Of a stretch of DNA of 64,000 bases, positions 8,679 through 18,095 are shown one piece after another. The stretch lies in contig CAWGMT010000008.1 in NCBI GenBank assembly GCA_963823675.1, positions 186,001 to 250,000 of the forward strand, read 5' to 3'. The position numbers and the translations under genes are program-made. This DNA comes from CAWGMT01 sp963823675. Lineage in GTDB: Bacteria > Planctomycetota > Planctomycetia > Isosphaerales > Isosphaeraceae. The first letter of the stretch is position 1, and each line of letters opens with the position of its first letter. The notes under the pieces are model-generated. The model was not told the origin of the DNA, ran no database searches, and saw only the letters and a list, made by a program, of their open reading frames with translations.

Positions 8679-10131
8679 ATGGGGATAACAGACCGAGGCA
8701 TCGCCCTCCAACACCTCAACACGCTATTCAGCGTGGGGATGATCGGGGGACTGACTGATGCGCAGTTGCTCGAGCGGTTCACGTCCCAACAGGATGAGAC
8801 CGCGGAACTGGCGTTCCGGGTCTTAGTCGAGCGCCACGGGCCGATGGTGCTTCGCGTCTGCCGCGCCGTGCTCCGCGACGCTCACGATGCTCACGACGCC
8901 TTTCAGGCGACGTTCCTGGTTCTGCTGCGCCGGGCCGGCTCGCTCTGGGTACGGGACTCGTTGGGGCCCTGGCTCCATCAAGTCGCCTATCGCACTGCGG
9001 CCTGCGCCCGGTCGGCCGCGGTCCGGCGCAGGCGATACGAGCTGCGTGCCGCTGAAATGACGACACGGCCTCGTGCCGGCGGTGATCGTGATGAGCTCGC
9101 AGCGGTGGTCCACGCGGAACTCGGCCAATTGCCGCAGCGGTACCGCGAGGCGGTTGTGCTCTGTCTCTTGGAGGGCCTGTCTCCGGAGCAGGTGGCGCAG
9201 CAATTGAACTGCCCAGTTGGAACGGTCCACAGCCGGCTGGCGCGGGGAAGGAGCATCCTGGCAAGGCGCCTGGCTCGTCATGGTTTCGCGGGCGCTGTAG
9301 TCGCGGTGGCGCTGGCCGATAGCACGGCCAGAGCGTGCATGCCTTGCGAACTGGTGGTTTCAACGGTAACGGCCGCACGTTTGTCGGTGGCAGAGGGAGC
9401 GGCGGTCAAAGCCCTAAACTCAGCCAAGGTCAGCACTTTAACTCAAGGGATTTTGCAATCCATGGTACTCACCAAAGTCAAAATCGCGATCGCGGTGTTA
9501 CTGGTTCTCGGGACCGCTGTCCTCGGTGCCGGTGGACTGATTTCCGGGACCCTGGCAACCGAGCCGGTAGGAGGAATGGCGGACCCGCAAGAAAAGGATC
9601 GGGCGAACCCGGACGACCTGCGCGAGCGAGTGGTGGAGTTCAAGCAGCAGCTTCAGCAAATGCAGCGGAAGATCGCCAAGCTGGAGCAGGAGACTCAACC
9701 CTGGCGCAACGAGCGCAACAAGTGTGACACCACCTTCCTGGCCAATCGTTTCAAGTACCTGGTTCCATTCGAGACCGGCCGCAAACAAAGCAGAGATGGC
9801 GCTCGGATTGAGATCCGCGAGGTATGGGGCACTCGTCCGCAAATTGAGATCGGCGGCCAATACCTCGTAAAAGGCAAATACGTGCTGCCGCCCGGCGAAC
9901 GCGGCATGCTCTATTTCTACGCAACGGCAGGGGGTGCCTGGGGCCAAACTGCGTCCCTGGACCTACAATCCACCGCAGTCGAACAAGCAGCAAGGCGAAT
10001 TTGCGCTCATTCACGGAATGGCGGGCCCCGGGCACTTTCACCTGATCCTCACGGCCGCGGAGCGTTATTCACGCTGGTTCGCAGACGTGTATTTCGGGAC
10101 CGGCGATAATGTTTGGCGGGAACAGCCGTGA
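8679..10131 (+). CDS. ECF RNA polymerase sigma factor with membrane anchor and extracytoplasmic domain
   Basis: Sigma-70-family ECF regulator of planctomycete type. Residues about 25-110 form region 2 (FRVLVERHGPMVLRVCRAVL ... DAFQATFLVLLRRAG) and about 150-205 region 4 (LPQRYREAVVLCLLEGLSPE ... GTVHSRLARGR). Unlike ordinary ECFs it continues with a membrane helix (KVKIAIAVLLVLGTAVLGAG), a coiled coil (FKQQLQQMQRKIAKLEQE) and a beta-rich extracytoplasmic domain. An extra G at 9987 shifts the frame; the true end is QQGEFALIHGMAGPGHFHL ... YFGTGDNVWREQP with the stop at 10131. The membrane tether suggests direct sensing by the sigma factor itself. Confidence 0.88.
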
Positions 10132-10181
10132 ATGCAATTGTCCACGAATGAGTAGCCTATCGTTCGATCGGCATCTCCCGA

Positions 10182-11879
10182 TCATAGCCCCCTGAGTCCC
10201 GGCTCGATCGCGAGCAATCGTTGCAATTCGCCCGTGATCCGCTCGAAGACTCCCGCCCAGTCGCCCGGGCGGCTCTGCCGGAACAGGCGCATGGTCGGAT
10301 ACCACGGGCTGTCCTCCCGCTCCACCAGCCAGCGCCAGTCGGGCGCAAATGGAAGTGCCACCCATGCCGGCACCCCGAGCGCACCGGCCAGGTGGGCGAC
10401 GGCACTATCCACACTGATCACCAGATCCAGATTCTTCATGACCGCCGCCGCGTCCATGAACGAATCGGCTGCCTCGCCGAACCGGCTGCCCAGGTCAACG
10501 ACCAAAAACCGATCGTCCAGCAGCGACAGTTGCTCATGGCCTGGCCCCATTTGCAGGCTGAAAAGCCGAACACCGCCGAGCCCTGCCAATTGGGCAAAGT
10601 GCGCGAGCGGAAAAGAACGGCGACGATCGTTCTTGTGTTTGGGGTTTCCTTGCCAGGCAATGCCGATCCGGAAGCCAGGGTAGCGATCCAGCTCGACACG
10701 CCAGTGCTCCGCCAAGTTGGGGTCGGCGAAGAGGTACGGAATCTCCGCCGGCACGGTCGCCAGCGAAGTTCCGAAGACTTTCGGCAAGCAGAGGAGCGGT
10801 GCATCGACGTCAAACGCGGGCAATCGGTCATTTTCAGCGATCAACCGATCAATACCCCGGGCACTGCCCAGCAGGCGTAGCAGTGCTTGAGAGCAGCGCA
10901 AGAGGACAGTACCGCCGCGTTCCTTCACCCGGGACGCATAACGGACGAACTGGAGGGTGTCTCCCAGTCCTTGCTCGGTGTGCAGCAGGATGGTGCGGCC
11001 GGCCAGCGATGAGCCGTCCCAGGGCGCCCGTGAAAAAGGCGGGAGAACAGCCTCCTTGGTCTGCCAGCGCCATTCGAATTCGGGCCAGCCTCGCTCGAAG
11101 TCGCCCAGGAGTAGCCAGCACATGGAGCGGTTCAAATGCGCATCCACGTGGCCTGGATTGAAGCGGATGGCTTGCTCGTGGCTTGCCAGCGCTTCCTCCA
11201 CTTTCCCGACGTCGCTCTGGGCGCGCCCCAGGTTGGTATGCGCCGCAGCGAAGGCGGGGTTGCAATGGAGTGCCTGCAGATAGCTGGATGTCGCCTCCTC
11301 AAGGCGTCCCTGCTCGTGAAGCGTTGCCCCCAGGTTGTTGTGCGCTTCGGCAAAGTCAGGCTTGAGCCGAAGCGCCTCCAGATAACTGGAAACCGCCTCC
11401 TCAAGGCGTCCCTGCTCGTGGAGTGCCGTGCCCAGGTTGTTGTGCGCCTCGGCCAAATCAGGCTTGAGCCGAAGCGCCTGCTGGTAAATGGAAACGGCCT
11501 CTGCCAGCCTCTCGTGGTTGGGAAGCGCCAGGAGCGCTTCCGCCAAGTTGTTGTGGGCCGGCGCGGAATCTGGCTGGAGGCGAATGGCCTGTCGAAAACT
11601 TGCTACCGCCTCTTCGACCTTGCCCGCCGCCCTGAGCATGATACCCAGGTTGTAATGCGCCTGGGCAAAATCCGGATTGATCTTCAAGGCCCGCGTGAGG
11701 AAGTCCATCGCTGCCTCATGCCGGCCGGTGCGATGGGCGATTACGCCCAGCAAGTTCAGTGCATCGAGATGCCCGGGATCGGATTGCAGGATCTGCCCAA
11801 AAAGCTGCTCCGCCGCGTGCAACTGGCCTGCTTGATAGTGTTTCCAGGCCATGTCCAGCGCTTGCGGAAGAGTGCTCAT
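10182..11879 (-). CDS. TPR protein with C-terminal family-9-like glycosyltransferase domain
   Basis: About 565 residues. Residues 1-270 are six to seven tetratricopeptide repeats (for example AEAHNNLGTALHEQGRLEEA). Residues about 300-560 form a GT-B half resembling the nucleotide-sugar-binding part of heptosyltransferase-like enzymes: ILLHTEQGLGDTLQFVRYA, FRIGIAWQGNPKHKNDRR and the D-L-V-I-S-V-D-S-A-V-A-H-L-A-G loop. Such proteins usually glycosylate proteins or surface glycans. The start is the ATG at 11879, where the TPR homology begins; no strong ribosome site is visible, as expected if it is translated with the upstream gene 61 bases away on the same strand. Confidence 0.86.
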   Translation of the reverse strand: MSTLPQALDMAWKHYQAGQLHAAEQLFGQILQSDPGHLDALNLLGVIAHRTGRHEAAMDFLTRALKINPDFAQAHYNLGIMLRAAGKVEEAVASFRQAIRLQPDSAPAHNNLAEALLALPNHERLAEAVSIYQQALRLKPDLAEAHNNLGTALHEQGRLEEAVSSYLEALRLKPDFAEAHNNLGATLHEQGRLEEATSSYLQALHCNPAFAAAHTNLGRAQSDVGKVEEALASHEQAIRFNPGHVDAHLNRSMCWLLLGDFERGWPEFEWRWQTKEAVLPPFSRAPWDGSSLAGRTILLHTEQGLGDTLQFVRYASRVKERGGTVLLRCSQALLRLLGSARGIDRLIAENDRLPAFDVDAPLLCLPKVFGTSLATVPAEIPYLFADPNLAEHWRVELDRYPGFRIGIAWQGNPKHKNDRRRSFPLAHFAQLAGLGGVRLFSLQMGPGHEQLSLLDDRFLVVDLGSRFGEAADSFMDAAAVMKNLDLVISVDSAVAHLAGALGVPAWVALPFAPDWRWLVEREDSPWYPTMRLFRQSRPGDWAGVFERITGELQRLLAIEPGLRGL

Positions 11880-11940
11880 GGCAGTCTTTGGGAGTGGTTG
11901 CTTAATAAAAAGGGGGCAGAGGGAATTTCCCGAAATGTAG

Positions 11941-14900
11941 TCAGCACGTCGCCAATCCCTCTTTGTCCGCAGGCTGACCGCGACACCATTCCCGCCACAC
12001 GCCCCGGAGCAGTTGCACGAGATTGCCGGCAAACCGCTCACCATCGCACAGGGGCGAGGATGCCATCCGATCCCGGAGCCCGGAGCGTACGGCGGCCAGT
12101 CCCGGCAGATCGCCGGCCAGGGACACGGCCAAGGTAACGTACTCATCCAGGTCTCGGGCAATCGTCTGCGTCAATCCCACGTTCGACAGATGCGTCAGCG
12201 AATGGCGGCCGGCAAACGTCTGCCCCGGACAGGCAATCACGGGTACACCCATCCACAACGCCTCACACGTCGTCAAGCCCCCGTTGTAGGGAAACGGGTC
12301 CAGGCCAATATCGACGCTGTTGTAGTGCGCCAGCAAGTCCGCATGGGGCGACCTGCCCAGAAAGGCCACCCGGCCCGGATCGATCCCGTGGCCCGCAAAC
12401 ATCTCTCCTAAGCGACCAGCCACCGCGGGGTCGCCGATCCCTTTGTATTTCAGGACCAGGCGCGCTTCCGGCAAGCGGCGCAAGATCCGGGCCCAGACTT
12501 CCACAACATCCGGGCCAATCTTCGCCGGATTGTTGAAACTGGCGAAAGTGACATACCGATTCTGCAGGGCCGGAAGGGGGGACACGGGAGGCGCGTAGTC
12601 CGGCGGGTCATAGCAGACATAAGCATGCGGCAGGCGCAGCACCCGCTCGCAATAGTAGGGCTCGGCCTCCGGTGGAATCTCCCACTGGTCGGCCAGGATG
12701 TAATCCATCGCTTGCAGGCCGGTGGTGCCCGGATATCCCGCCCACGTCAACTGGATCGGCGCCGGCTTGCGGGCAAACACCATTAACCGGTTCTTGGCAG
12801 TGTGGCCGGCCAGGTCAAACAGAATGTCGATCTGGTCCGCGCGGATCTCTTCGGCGAGCCGTTCGTCGCTCCAGCCAAAGACGTCCCGCCAGGTCGTTAC
12901 CGCAGCCCGGATTCGAGCCGCCAGGTCGTCGTTGTCAGCGGAATTGCTGTAACAAACTGCGTCGGCTTGCTGCCGGTCGAGGTTCTCAAGGCAGCGAACC
13001 AAGAAATACCCCACCGGGTGGCGATGCAGATCCGGCGACACGAAGCCGAACCGCAGCCGGCGCTTTGGATCAGGACGATTCCCAAGGGGCTTCCACGTCG
13101 ATCGGAGCGGCGTGCCGTACTTGCGGTCAAATTCGGCGTGCGCCGCGGCTAGCTCGCTCAGGGTGACCGCGGCACGATGGTGCAGGGTAAACAGGAGGTT
13201 ACTATGGATCCTGTTAGAATCGGGCACCAGTTGCAGGGCCCGCTCATAGGAAGCAATCGCTGCCGCAATCTGCCCCTGGTCTTTCAAAACTCCGCCGAGG
13301 CGGTTGTGGGCTTCCCCTGGCTTGAGACGCACTGCCTGCTGAAGGTTGGCCTCCGCCTCGCCCAGCTTCCCCTGTGCTTCCAAGGCAAGCCCCAGGTTTA
13401 AATGCGCATCGGGATATTCGGGGCGCAGGAGCAGGGCTTGCTGCAAACTGGCCACCGCCGCCGCCAGGTGTCCCTGCTCTCGCAGGGCATTGCCCAGGTT
13501 ATTGTGGGCCACGGCAAAGTCCGGCTTCACACTCACGGCCCGCTGAAAGCTGGCCACGGCCTCCGGGAGTTTCCCCTGGATAACGAACACGTTCCCCAGG
13601 TTATTGTGCGCCGCGGCAAAATCGGGCTCAAGACGAAGGGCCGTAGTGAGGTAATCGACGGCCAGATCGTTTCGGCCCGTTTGACCGGCGATCACCCCGA
13701 GAAGATGCAAGGCATCGACCTGGTTCGGATCCACTTGCAGGATTTGAAGGTAGAGTTGCTCCGCCTCCTGCAACTGGCCTGCTTGATAGTGCTTCAAGGC
13801 CGTATCTAAATGGGCTTGCGTGATCCTGGGAGCGCGAGGCTCCGTCCGAGCCGCCTTGGAGAATGGCTCGCCGGGAGGCTCGCCCTCCCGGAATTGTGCA
13901 AGGCGATTGAGCGCTAACGGAACCGAGGTTCTCGCGGTGTCCTTACCTTGCCCTGACGCGGGCCGATCCGGTGAGACTGTTTCGCTGACTTCTGCCGGCG
14001 TTGTCTGCCGGCACCACCGCCGCCACATCTGACGATACGCTTCCTCCACCTGCCGCGCGAAGCGGTTGGCGTCCATGAGCGGCGAACGCAGCATCCGCCG
14101 CCGCAACGTGGCGCGCAGCTCTCGCAGCCGGGGCAGGTCACCGGCCAGTCGGGCTGCCAGCGCAACGTACTGCTCGGGTGTTTCGGCCGCCAGTTCCTGG
14201 AGGCCCAGGTTGCACAACTGGCTCCAGCCCGCCCGTCCGACGACCGTTTTGCCCACCAGAGTGACGATCGGGACCCCCATCCAGAAGGCGTCGAGACTGG
14301 TGGTGTGCCCGTTGTAGGGCAGCGGATCGAAGCCCACGTCGATCCGCTCGTGCAGCCTCAAATACTCCAGTCGTGGTTGCCTGCCGGCGAATTCCACGCA
14401 CGCCGGAGAAATTCCGTTGTGCTCGAGCCTGGCCAAGAGATCGTCCCGTGCCCGGCCCCGTGGCGCCAGCAGCAAGAGGCGCGATTGCGGCACGGCCTCC
14501 AGCACCCGCGCCCACAACGCCAGACAGCCTTCGTTGACCTTGCAGAAGTTGTTCAGACAGCCAAAGGTGATGAAGCCATTCCTCAGAGCGGGAAGGGCAT
14601 TGACCGGGAGCTGGTCGGTAAGGGGATCGTAGCACCAGAAGGTGTCGACCAGGCGAATCGATTGTTCGGAATAGAAGGCATCGAACAGTCCCGGCGGATC
14701 GAGATAGGGGTCGGTCAGACGGTAGTCAATGGTGCTCAAGCCAGTGCTCCCCGGATAGCCGGCGAAGCTCACTTGTACCGGGGCCGGCTTACGGGCGAAG
14801 ACCAGCAGCCGGTTGCCCGCCGTGTGCAGGGCCAGATCGACCAGCACATCGATGCCGTCCTGATGAATCCGCTCCGCGACCCGATCGTCCGGCCAGCCGA

Positions 14901-15864
14901 CAATATCACACCAGCGATCGGCACACTTGCGAAAGTGCTCGGTCATGGAGTCGGTGCCGGTCTGGTTCGCATACAAGGTGATTTCAAACTGACCGTGATC
15001 GTGATTGTGCAGCAGGGGCCAGATATTGTGACCGACCACGTGATCGCAAAAACCTGCGGAGACGTAGCCGATGCGCAGTCTCCGCTCTGGGTCAGGCAGG
15101 TTGTTATGAGGCTGGATGAACTGCTTGAGTGGTTCGGCGTGTTGCTGGTTCCAGCGCCGGCATTCTTCCTGAATTGCCCCGGCGTCGTATCCGGGATGAT
15201 AGTGCAAGAGCCCGATGAGATTACTGTGAATGTCTGCACCGTCCGGCTTGAGCTGGATGGCCGTGCGATAGGCGGCAACCGCGTCATCGAGCCGGCCTTG
15301 ATCCTTGAGGACGTTGCCGAGATTCATGTGGAAATCGGCACGATCGGCTTTGAGCCCGAGGCGTAGAGCACACCGCAATTCGGTCACGGCTTCCGCCAGC
15401 ATTCCTTGCGCCTGCAAGGTAATCCCCAGGTTATTGTGCGCCTCGGCATAGTCCGGCCGGAGACGCAGCGCATGCTCCAAACTGGCGACTGCCTCCGCCA
15501 GCCGGCCCTGCTCGCGCAGGGCATTGCCCAGATTATTGTGCGCCACGGCATAGTCCGGCTTGACGCGCAGCGCCCGCTCATAGCTGGCCACCGCCTCCGG
15601 CAATTTCCGCTGATTCATGAATACATTGCCCAGGTTGTTTTGCACCTCAGCGAGACCCGGCTCAAGACGCAGGGCCGCATTGAGATAATCGACCGCCAGA
15701 TCGTTTCGGCCCGTTTGACCGGCGATCACCCCGAGAAGATGCAAGGCATCGACCTGGTTCGGATCCACTTGCAGGATTCGAAGGTAGGCTTGCTCCGCCT
15801 CCTGCAACTGGCCTCTTTGAAAATGCTGCCAGGCCAAATCGAGCGCTGGGCGAACCGAGATCAT
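11941..15864 (-). CDS. Tandem TPR-GT41-TPR-GT41 protein (double O-GlcNAc-transferase-like)
   Basis: A 1307-residue protein made of two complete OGT/SPINDLY-like modules. Module 1: TPRs at 1-235, GT41 domain about 258-618 with LRIGYVSAGFCDHVVGHN, HTAGNRLLVFARKPAPVQ, AGYPGSTGL and ALRNGFITFGCLNN. Module 2: TPRs at 680-915, GT41 about 935-1300 with LRFGFVSPDLHRHPVGYF, DLAGHTAKNRLMVFARKP, AGYPGTTGLQAMDY and NRYVTFASFNNPAKI. Both keep the H-T-x-x-N-R-L and GYP-x-T/S-T-G-L segments. The family uses nucleotide sugars to modify Ser/Thr of proteins. The ATG at 15864 follows AGAGGAGAAG, an excellent ribosome site. No frameshift in 3.9 kb. The linker (about 618-665) is partly encoded by a REP-like palindrome. 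Confidence 0.93.
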   Translation of the reverse strand: MISVRPALDLAWQHFQRGQLQEAEQAYLRILQVDPNQVDALHLLGVIAGQTGRNDLAVDYLNAALRLEPGLAEVQNNLGNVFMNQRKLPEAVASYERALRVKPDYAVAHNNLGNALREQGRLAEAVASLEHALRLRPDYAEAHNNLGITLQAQGMLAEAVTELRCALRLGLKADRADFHMNLGNVLKDQGRLDDAVAAYRTAIQLKPDGADIHSNLIGLLHYHPGYDAGAIQEECRRWNQQHAEPLKQFIQPHNNLPDPERRLRIGYVSAGFCDHVVGHNIWPLLHNHDHGQFEITLYANQTGTDSMTEHFRKCADRWCDIVGWPDDRVAERIHQDGIDVLVDLALHTAGNRLLVFARKPAPVQVSFAGYPGSTGLSTIDYRLTDPYLDPPGLFDAFYSEQSIRLVDTFWCYDPLTDQLPVNALPALRNGFITFGCLNNFCKVNEGCLALWARVLEAVPQSRLLLLAPRGRARDDLLARLEHNGISPACVEFAGRQPRLEYLRLHERIDVGFDPLPYNGHTTSLDAFWMGVPIVTLVGKTVVGRAGWSQLCNLGLQELAAETPEQYVALAARLAGDLPRLRELRATLRRRMLRSPLMDANRFARQVEEAYRQMWRRWCRQTTPAEVSETVSPDRPASGQGKDTARTSVPLALNRLAQFREGEPPGEPFSKAARTEPRAPRITQAHLDTALKHYQAGQLQEAEQLYLQILQVDPNQVDALHLLGVIAGQTGRNDLAVDYLTTALRLEPDFAAAHNNLGNVFVIQGKLPEAVASFQRAVSVKPDFAVAHNNLGNALREQGHLAAAVASLQQALLLRPEYPDAHLNLGLALEAQGKLGEAEANLQQAVRLKPGEAHNRLGGVLKDQGQIAAAIASYERALQLVPDSNRIHSNLLFTLHHRAAVTLSELAAAHAEFDRKYGTPLRSTWKPLGNRPDPKRRLRFGFVSPDLHRHPVGYFLVRCLENLDRQQADAVCYSNSADNDDLAARIRAAVTTWRDVFGWSDERLAEEIRADQIDILFDLAGHTAKNRLMVFARKPAPIQLTWAGYPGTTGLQAMDYILADQWEIPPEAEPYYCERVLRLPHAYVCYDPPDYAPPVSPLPALQNRYVTFASFNNPAKIGPDVVEVWARILRRLPEARLVLKYKGIGDPAVAGRLGEMFAGHGIDPGRVAFLGRSPHADLLAHYNSVDIGLDPFPYNGGLTTCEALWMGVPVIACPGQTFAGRHSLTHLSNVGLTQTIARDLDEYVTLAVSLAGDLPGLAAVRSGLRDRMASSPLCDGERFAGNLVQLLRGVWREWCRGQPADKEGLATC
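13866..13890. repeat. REP-like palindrome inside a coding linker
   Basis: CGGGAGG-CTCGC-CCTCCCG (13872-13890) plus TGGCTCGC on its left. On the coding strand it is read as REGEPPGEP in the linker joining the two GT41 modules. The same kind of GC-rich hairpin is a common dispersed repeat in this phylum. Confidence 0.7.
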
Positions 15865-16054
15865 CGCTTCTCCTCTGAGTGGCCGCGTACACAAGAACGG
15901 CAAGTTCATTAAACTCAAGACAGCGCGTTTCCACAAACGCAAGAGACCGGGCGTGAACGCATCATGAGATCCTGGCCGGGTGTCTCCGCTGGGCCGACAA
16001 TCCGTCAGTGAGCCCTTTCTTCCGGATCGCGATCGTGCCAAGCTTAGAGGCACC

Positions 16055-16170
16055 ATGAGAATCACCCGGATCGAGACCATTGGCTTTCCGAGCATCGTCA
16101 GATTATCTGGGCGCAGATCCACTCCGCGGACGAATTGATCGGTCCGGGCAAAACGCACCAACAGGAGATC
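16055..16170 (+). pseudogene. N-terminal remnant of an enolase-superfamily (mandelate racemase/MLE) gene
   Basis: The ATG at 16055 encodes MRITRIETIGFPSI, the usual first strand of these dehydratases. After a frame change near 16100 the next strand follows, IIWAQIHSADELIGPGKT, which matches the typical (L/I)(L/I)W-V-x-(V/I)-H-x-x-x-x-L-(V/I)-G-x-G-x-T. The other roughly 350 residues are absent, because iolD starts at 16178. This is a decayed 5' fragment; it may mark a deletion that brought iolD to its present promoter. Confidence 0.62.
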
Positions 16171-16177
16171 ATCGCCA

Positions 16178-18073
16178 ATGAACGCCTCTCCGAGTCCCGA
16201 ATTCATCCGCCTGACGACGGCGCAAGCAGTGGTCACGTATCTACAGATGCAGTACAGCGAGCGCGATGGTCGGGCTCGCCGCCTGGTACCCGCGATGTTC
16301 GGCATCTTCGGCCACGGCAACGTCTGCGGCATGGGGCAGGCGCTGGAGGAATGCGGCCAGAGCCTGCCGTACTACCAGCCGTGTAACGAGCAGTCGATGG
16401 TCCACACCGCCATCGGTTTCGCCAAGGCGAGCCGCCGCCTGGCGACCTTGGCGTGCACGTCTTCCATCGGGCCTGGCTCGACCAACATGATCACCGGGGC
16501 GGCCGCGGCGACGATCAATCGTTTGCCCGTTCTCCTTTTCCCGGCCGATTATTATGCAACCCGGCGCCAGGGGCCGGTGTTGCAGCAGCTCGAACATCCG
16601 GTATCGGTGGACCTGAGCGTCAACGACTGCTTCCGGCCCGTCAGCCGCTTTTTCGACCGCATCAGCCGCCCGGAGCAGCTTCTCTACTCGCTGCCGGAGG
16701 CGATGAGGGTGCTGACTGATCCGGCCGGGACCGGGGCGGTCACCATCGCGCTGCCGCAGGATGTTCAGTCGCAGGCTTACGATTACCCGGCTCATTTCTT
16801 TCGCGAGCGCCGCTGGCGCGTCGAGCGCCGCCCGCCGGAAACGGAGCGGATCCTTGATACGATCGCGTTGCTCGGAGAGGCCCAGCGCCCGGTCATCATC
16901 GCCGGGGGCGGCGTGCACTACTCGGAGGCATGCCGCGAGCTGCAAGAATTTGCCGAGGCACTGGGCATTCCTGTGGGCGAGACATTCGCCGGCAAGGGAG
17001 CAATCAACGAGTCGTCGCCGCTGGCCCTGGGCGGCCATGGCCTGGAAGGCACCGGGGCCGCGGCAATAATCGTGAGCCGCGCCGACCTGGTGATCTGCAT
17101 CGGCACGCGGTTGACCGATTTCATCACCGGTTCGCAGTCCTGTTTCAATCACCCTGAGGTGCGATTCGTCAACATCAACGTCTGCGGCCATGACGCCAGC
17201 AAGCAAGGTGCGCTGCCGATCCTCGCCGACGCCCGCGAGGCACTCCTCGCCCTGCAAAAGGCCGCGCTTGCCGCCGGCATCCGTCCGCGTCCGGCTTACC
17301 TGGCAGAGGTCGCCGCCGCGCGGCGCACCTGGGACGAAACGATCCAGCGGGAGGTTGCCACCCACCATGCCGGCGAAGCGATGAGCCAGGGCGAGCTGAT
17401 CCTGGCGCTCAACAGGGAGGTTCGACCAGGCGACACGATCATCGCCGCCGCGGGGGGCGCGCCTGGCGACTTGCTCAAGCTGTGGGACGCCACCGGCGGC
17501 CGCGCATGCCACCTGGAGTTCGGCTACTCGTGCATGGGCTACGAAATCCCGGCCGGGCTGGGCGTGCGCCTGGCGCAGCCCGAAGGCGAAGTGTATGTGC
17601 TCGTCGGCGACGGCACGTACCTGATGAACCCGACCGAGCTTGTGACCGCGCTTCAAGAGGGCCTTAAGATCACGATCGTGCTGGCCGAAAACCACGGGTA
17701 CCAGTGCATTCGCCGGCTCCAGATGTGGCGGACGGGGGTCAGCTTCGGCAACGAGTTCCGCTGCCGGGACCCGGCGACAAACCGGCTGGAGGGCGAATAC
17801 GTCCGGATCGACCTGGCCGGGAATGCCGAGAGCCTGGGCGCTCGATCCTGGCACGTGGAAACGCCCGAGCAACTGCGCCAGGCGCTGCGCGAGGCCCGCG
17901 CGGAGCGGCGGACGTGCGTCATCGTCGCGGAGACCGAGAAGCACCGCTTCCTGCCCGGCGGCGGAATCTGGTGGGACGTCGCTCCGGCCGAGGTGAGCCA
18001 GGACCCCAAAACCCGTGCGCTGAGAGCCGGGTACGAGCAGGATCGCCAGCGCTTGCAACGACTTCATTACTGA
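16178..18073 (+). CDS. iolD: 3D-(3,5/4)-trihydroxycyclohexane-1,2-dione hydrolase IolD
   Basis: ThDP-dependent enzyme that opens the cyclohexane ring of diketo-inositol in myo-inositol catabolism. The 631 residues fit the family. The N-terminal PYR domain has FGIFGHGNVCGMGQAL and the catalytic Glu region YYQPCNEQSMVHTAIGFAKA. The C-terminal PP domain has the ThDP/Mg motif V-G-D-G-T-Y-L ... L-A-E-N-H-G-Y-Q-C-I. The FGIFGHGN segment separates IolD from acetolactate synthase. The ATG at 16178 follows AGGAG. iolE starts 22 bases downstream, so the two form an operon. Confidence 0.93.
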   Translation: MNASPSPEFIRLTTAQAVVTYLQMQYSERDGRARRLVPAMFGIFGHGNVCGMGQALEECGQSLPYYQPCNEQSMVHTAIGFAKASRRLATLACTSSIGPGSTNMITGAAAATINRLPVLLFPADYYATRRQGPVLQQLEHPVSVDLSVNDCFRPVSRFFDRISRPEQLLYSLPEAMRVLTDPAGTGAVTIALPQDVQSQAYDYPAHFFRERRWRVERRPPETERILDTIALLGEAQRPVIIAGGGVHYSEACRELQEFAEALGIPVGETFAGKGAINESSPLALGGHGLEGTGAAAIIVSRADLVICIGTRLTDFITGSQSCFNHPEVRFVNINVCGHDASKQGALPILADAREALLALQKAALAAGIRPRPAYLAEVAAARRTWDETIQREVATHHAGEAMSQGELILALNREVRPGDTIIAAAGGAPGDLLKLWDATGGRACHLEFGYSCMGYEIPAGLGVRLAQPEGEVYVLVGDGTYLMNPTELVTALQEGLKITIVLAENHGYQCIRRLQMWRTGVSFGNEFRCRDPATNRLEGEYVRIDLAGNAESLGARSWHVETPEQLRQALREARAERRTCVIVAETEKHRFLPGGGIWWDVAPAEVSQDPKTRALRAGYEQDRQRLQRLHY

Positions 18074-18095
18074 ACTTGAAGAGGACTCGACAAGA

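Noticed and set aside
15865..16332. N-terminal extension of the tandem GT41 protein
   Set aside because: The frame is open, but the TPR homology and AGAGGAGAAG site fix the start at 15864; the rest lies antisense to iolD.
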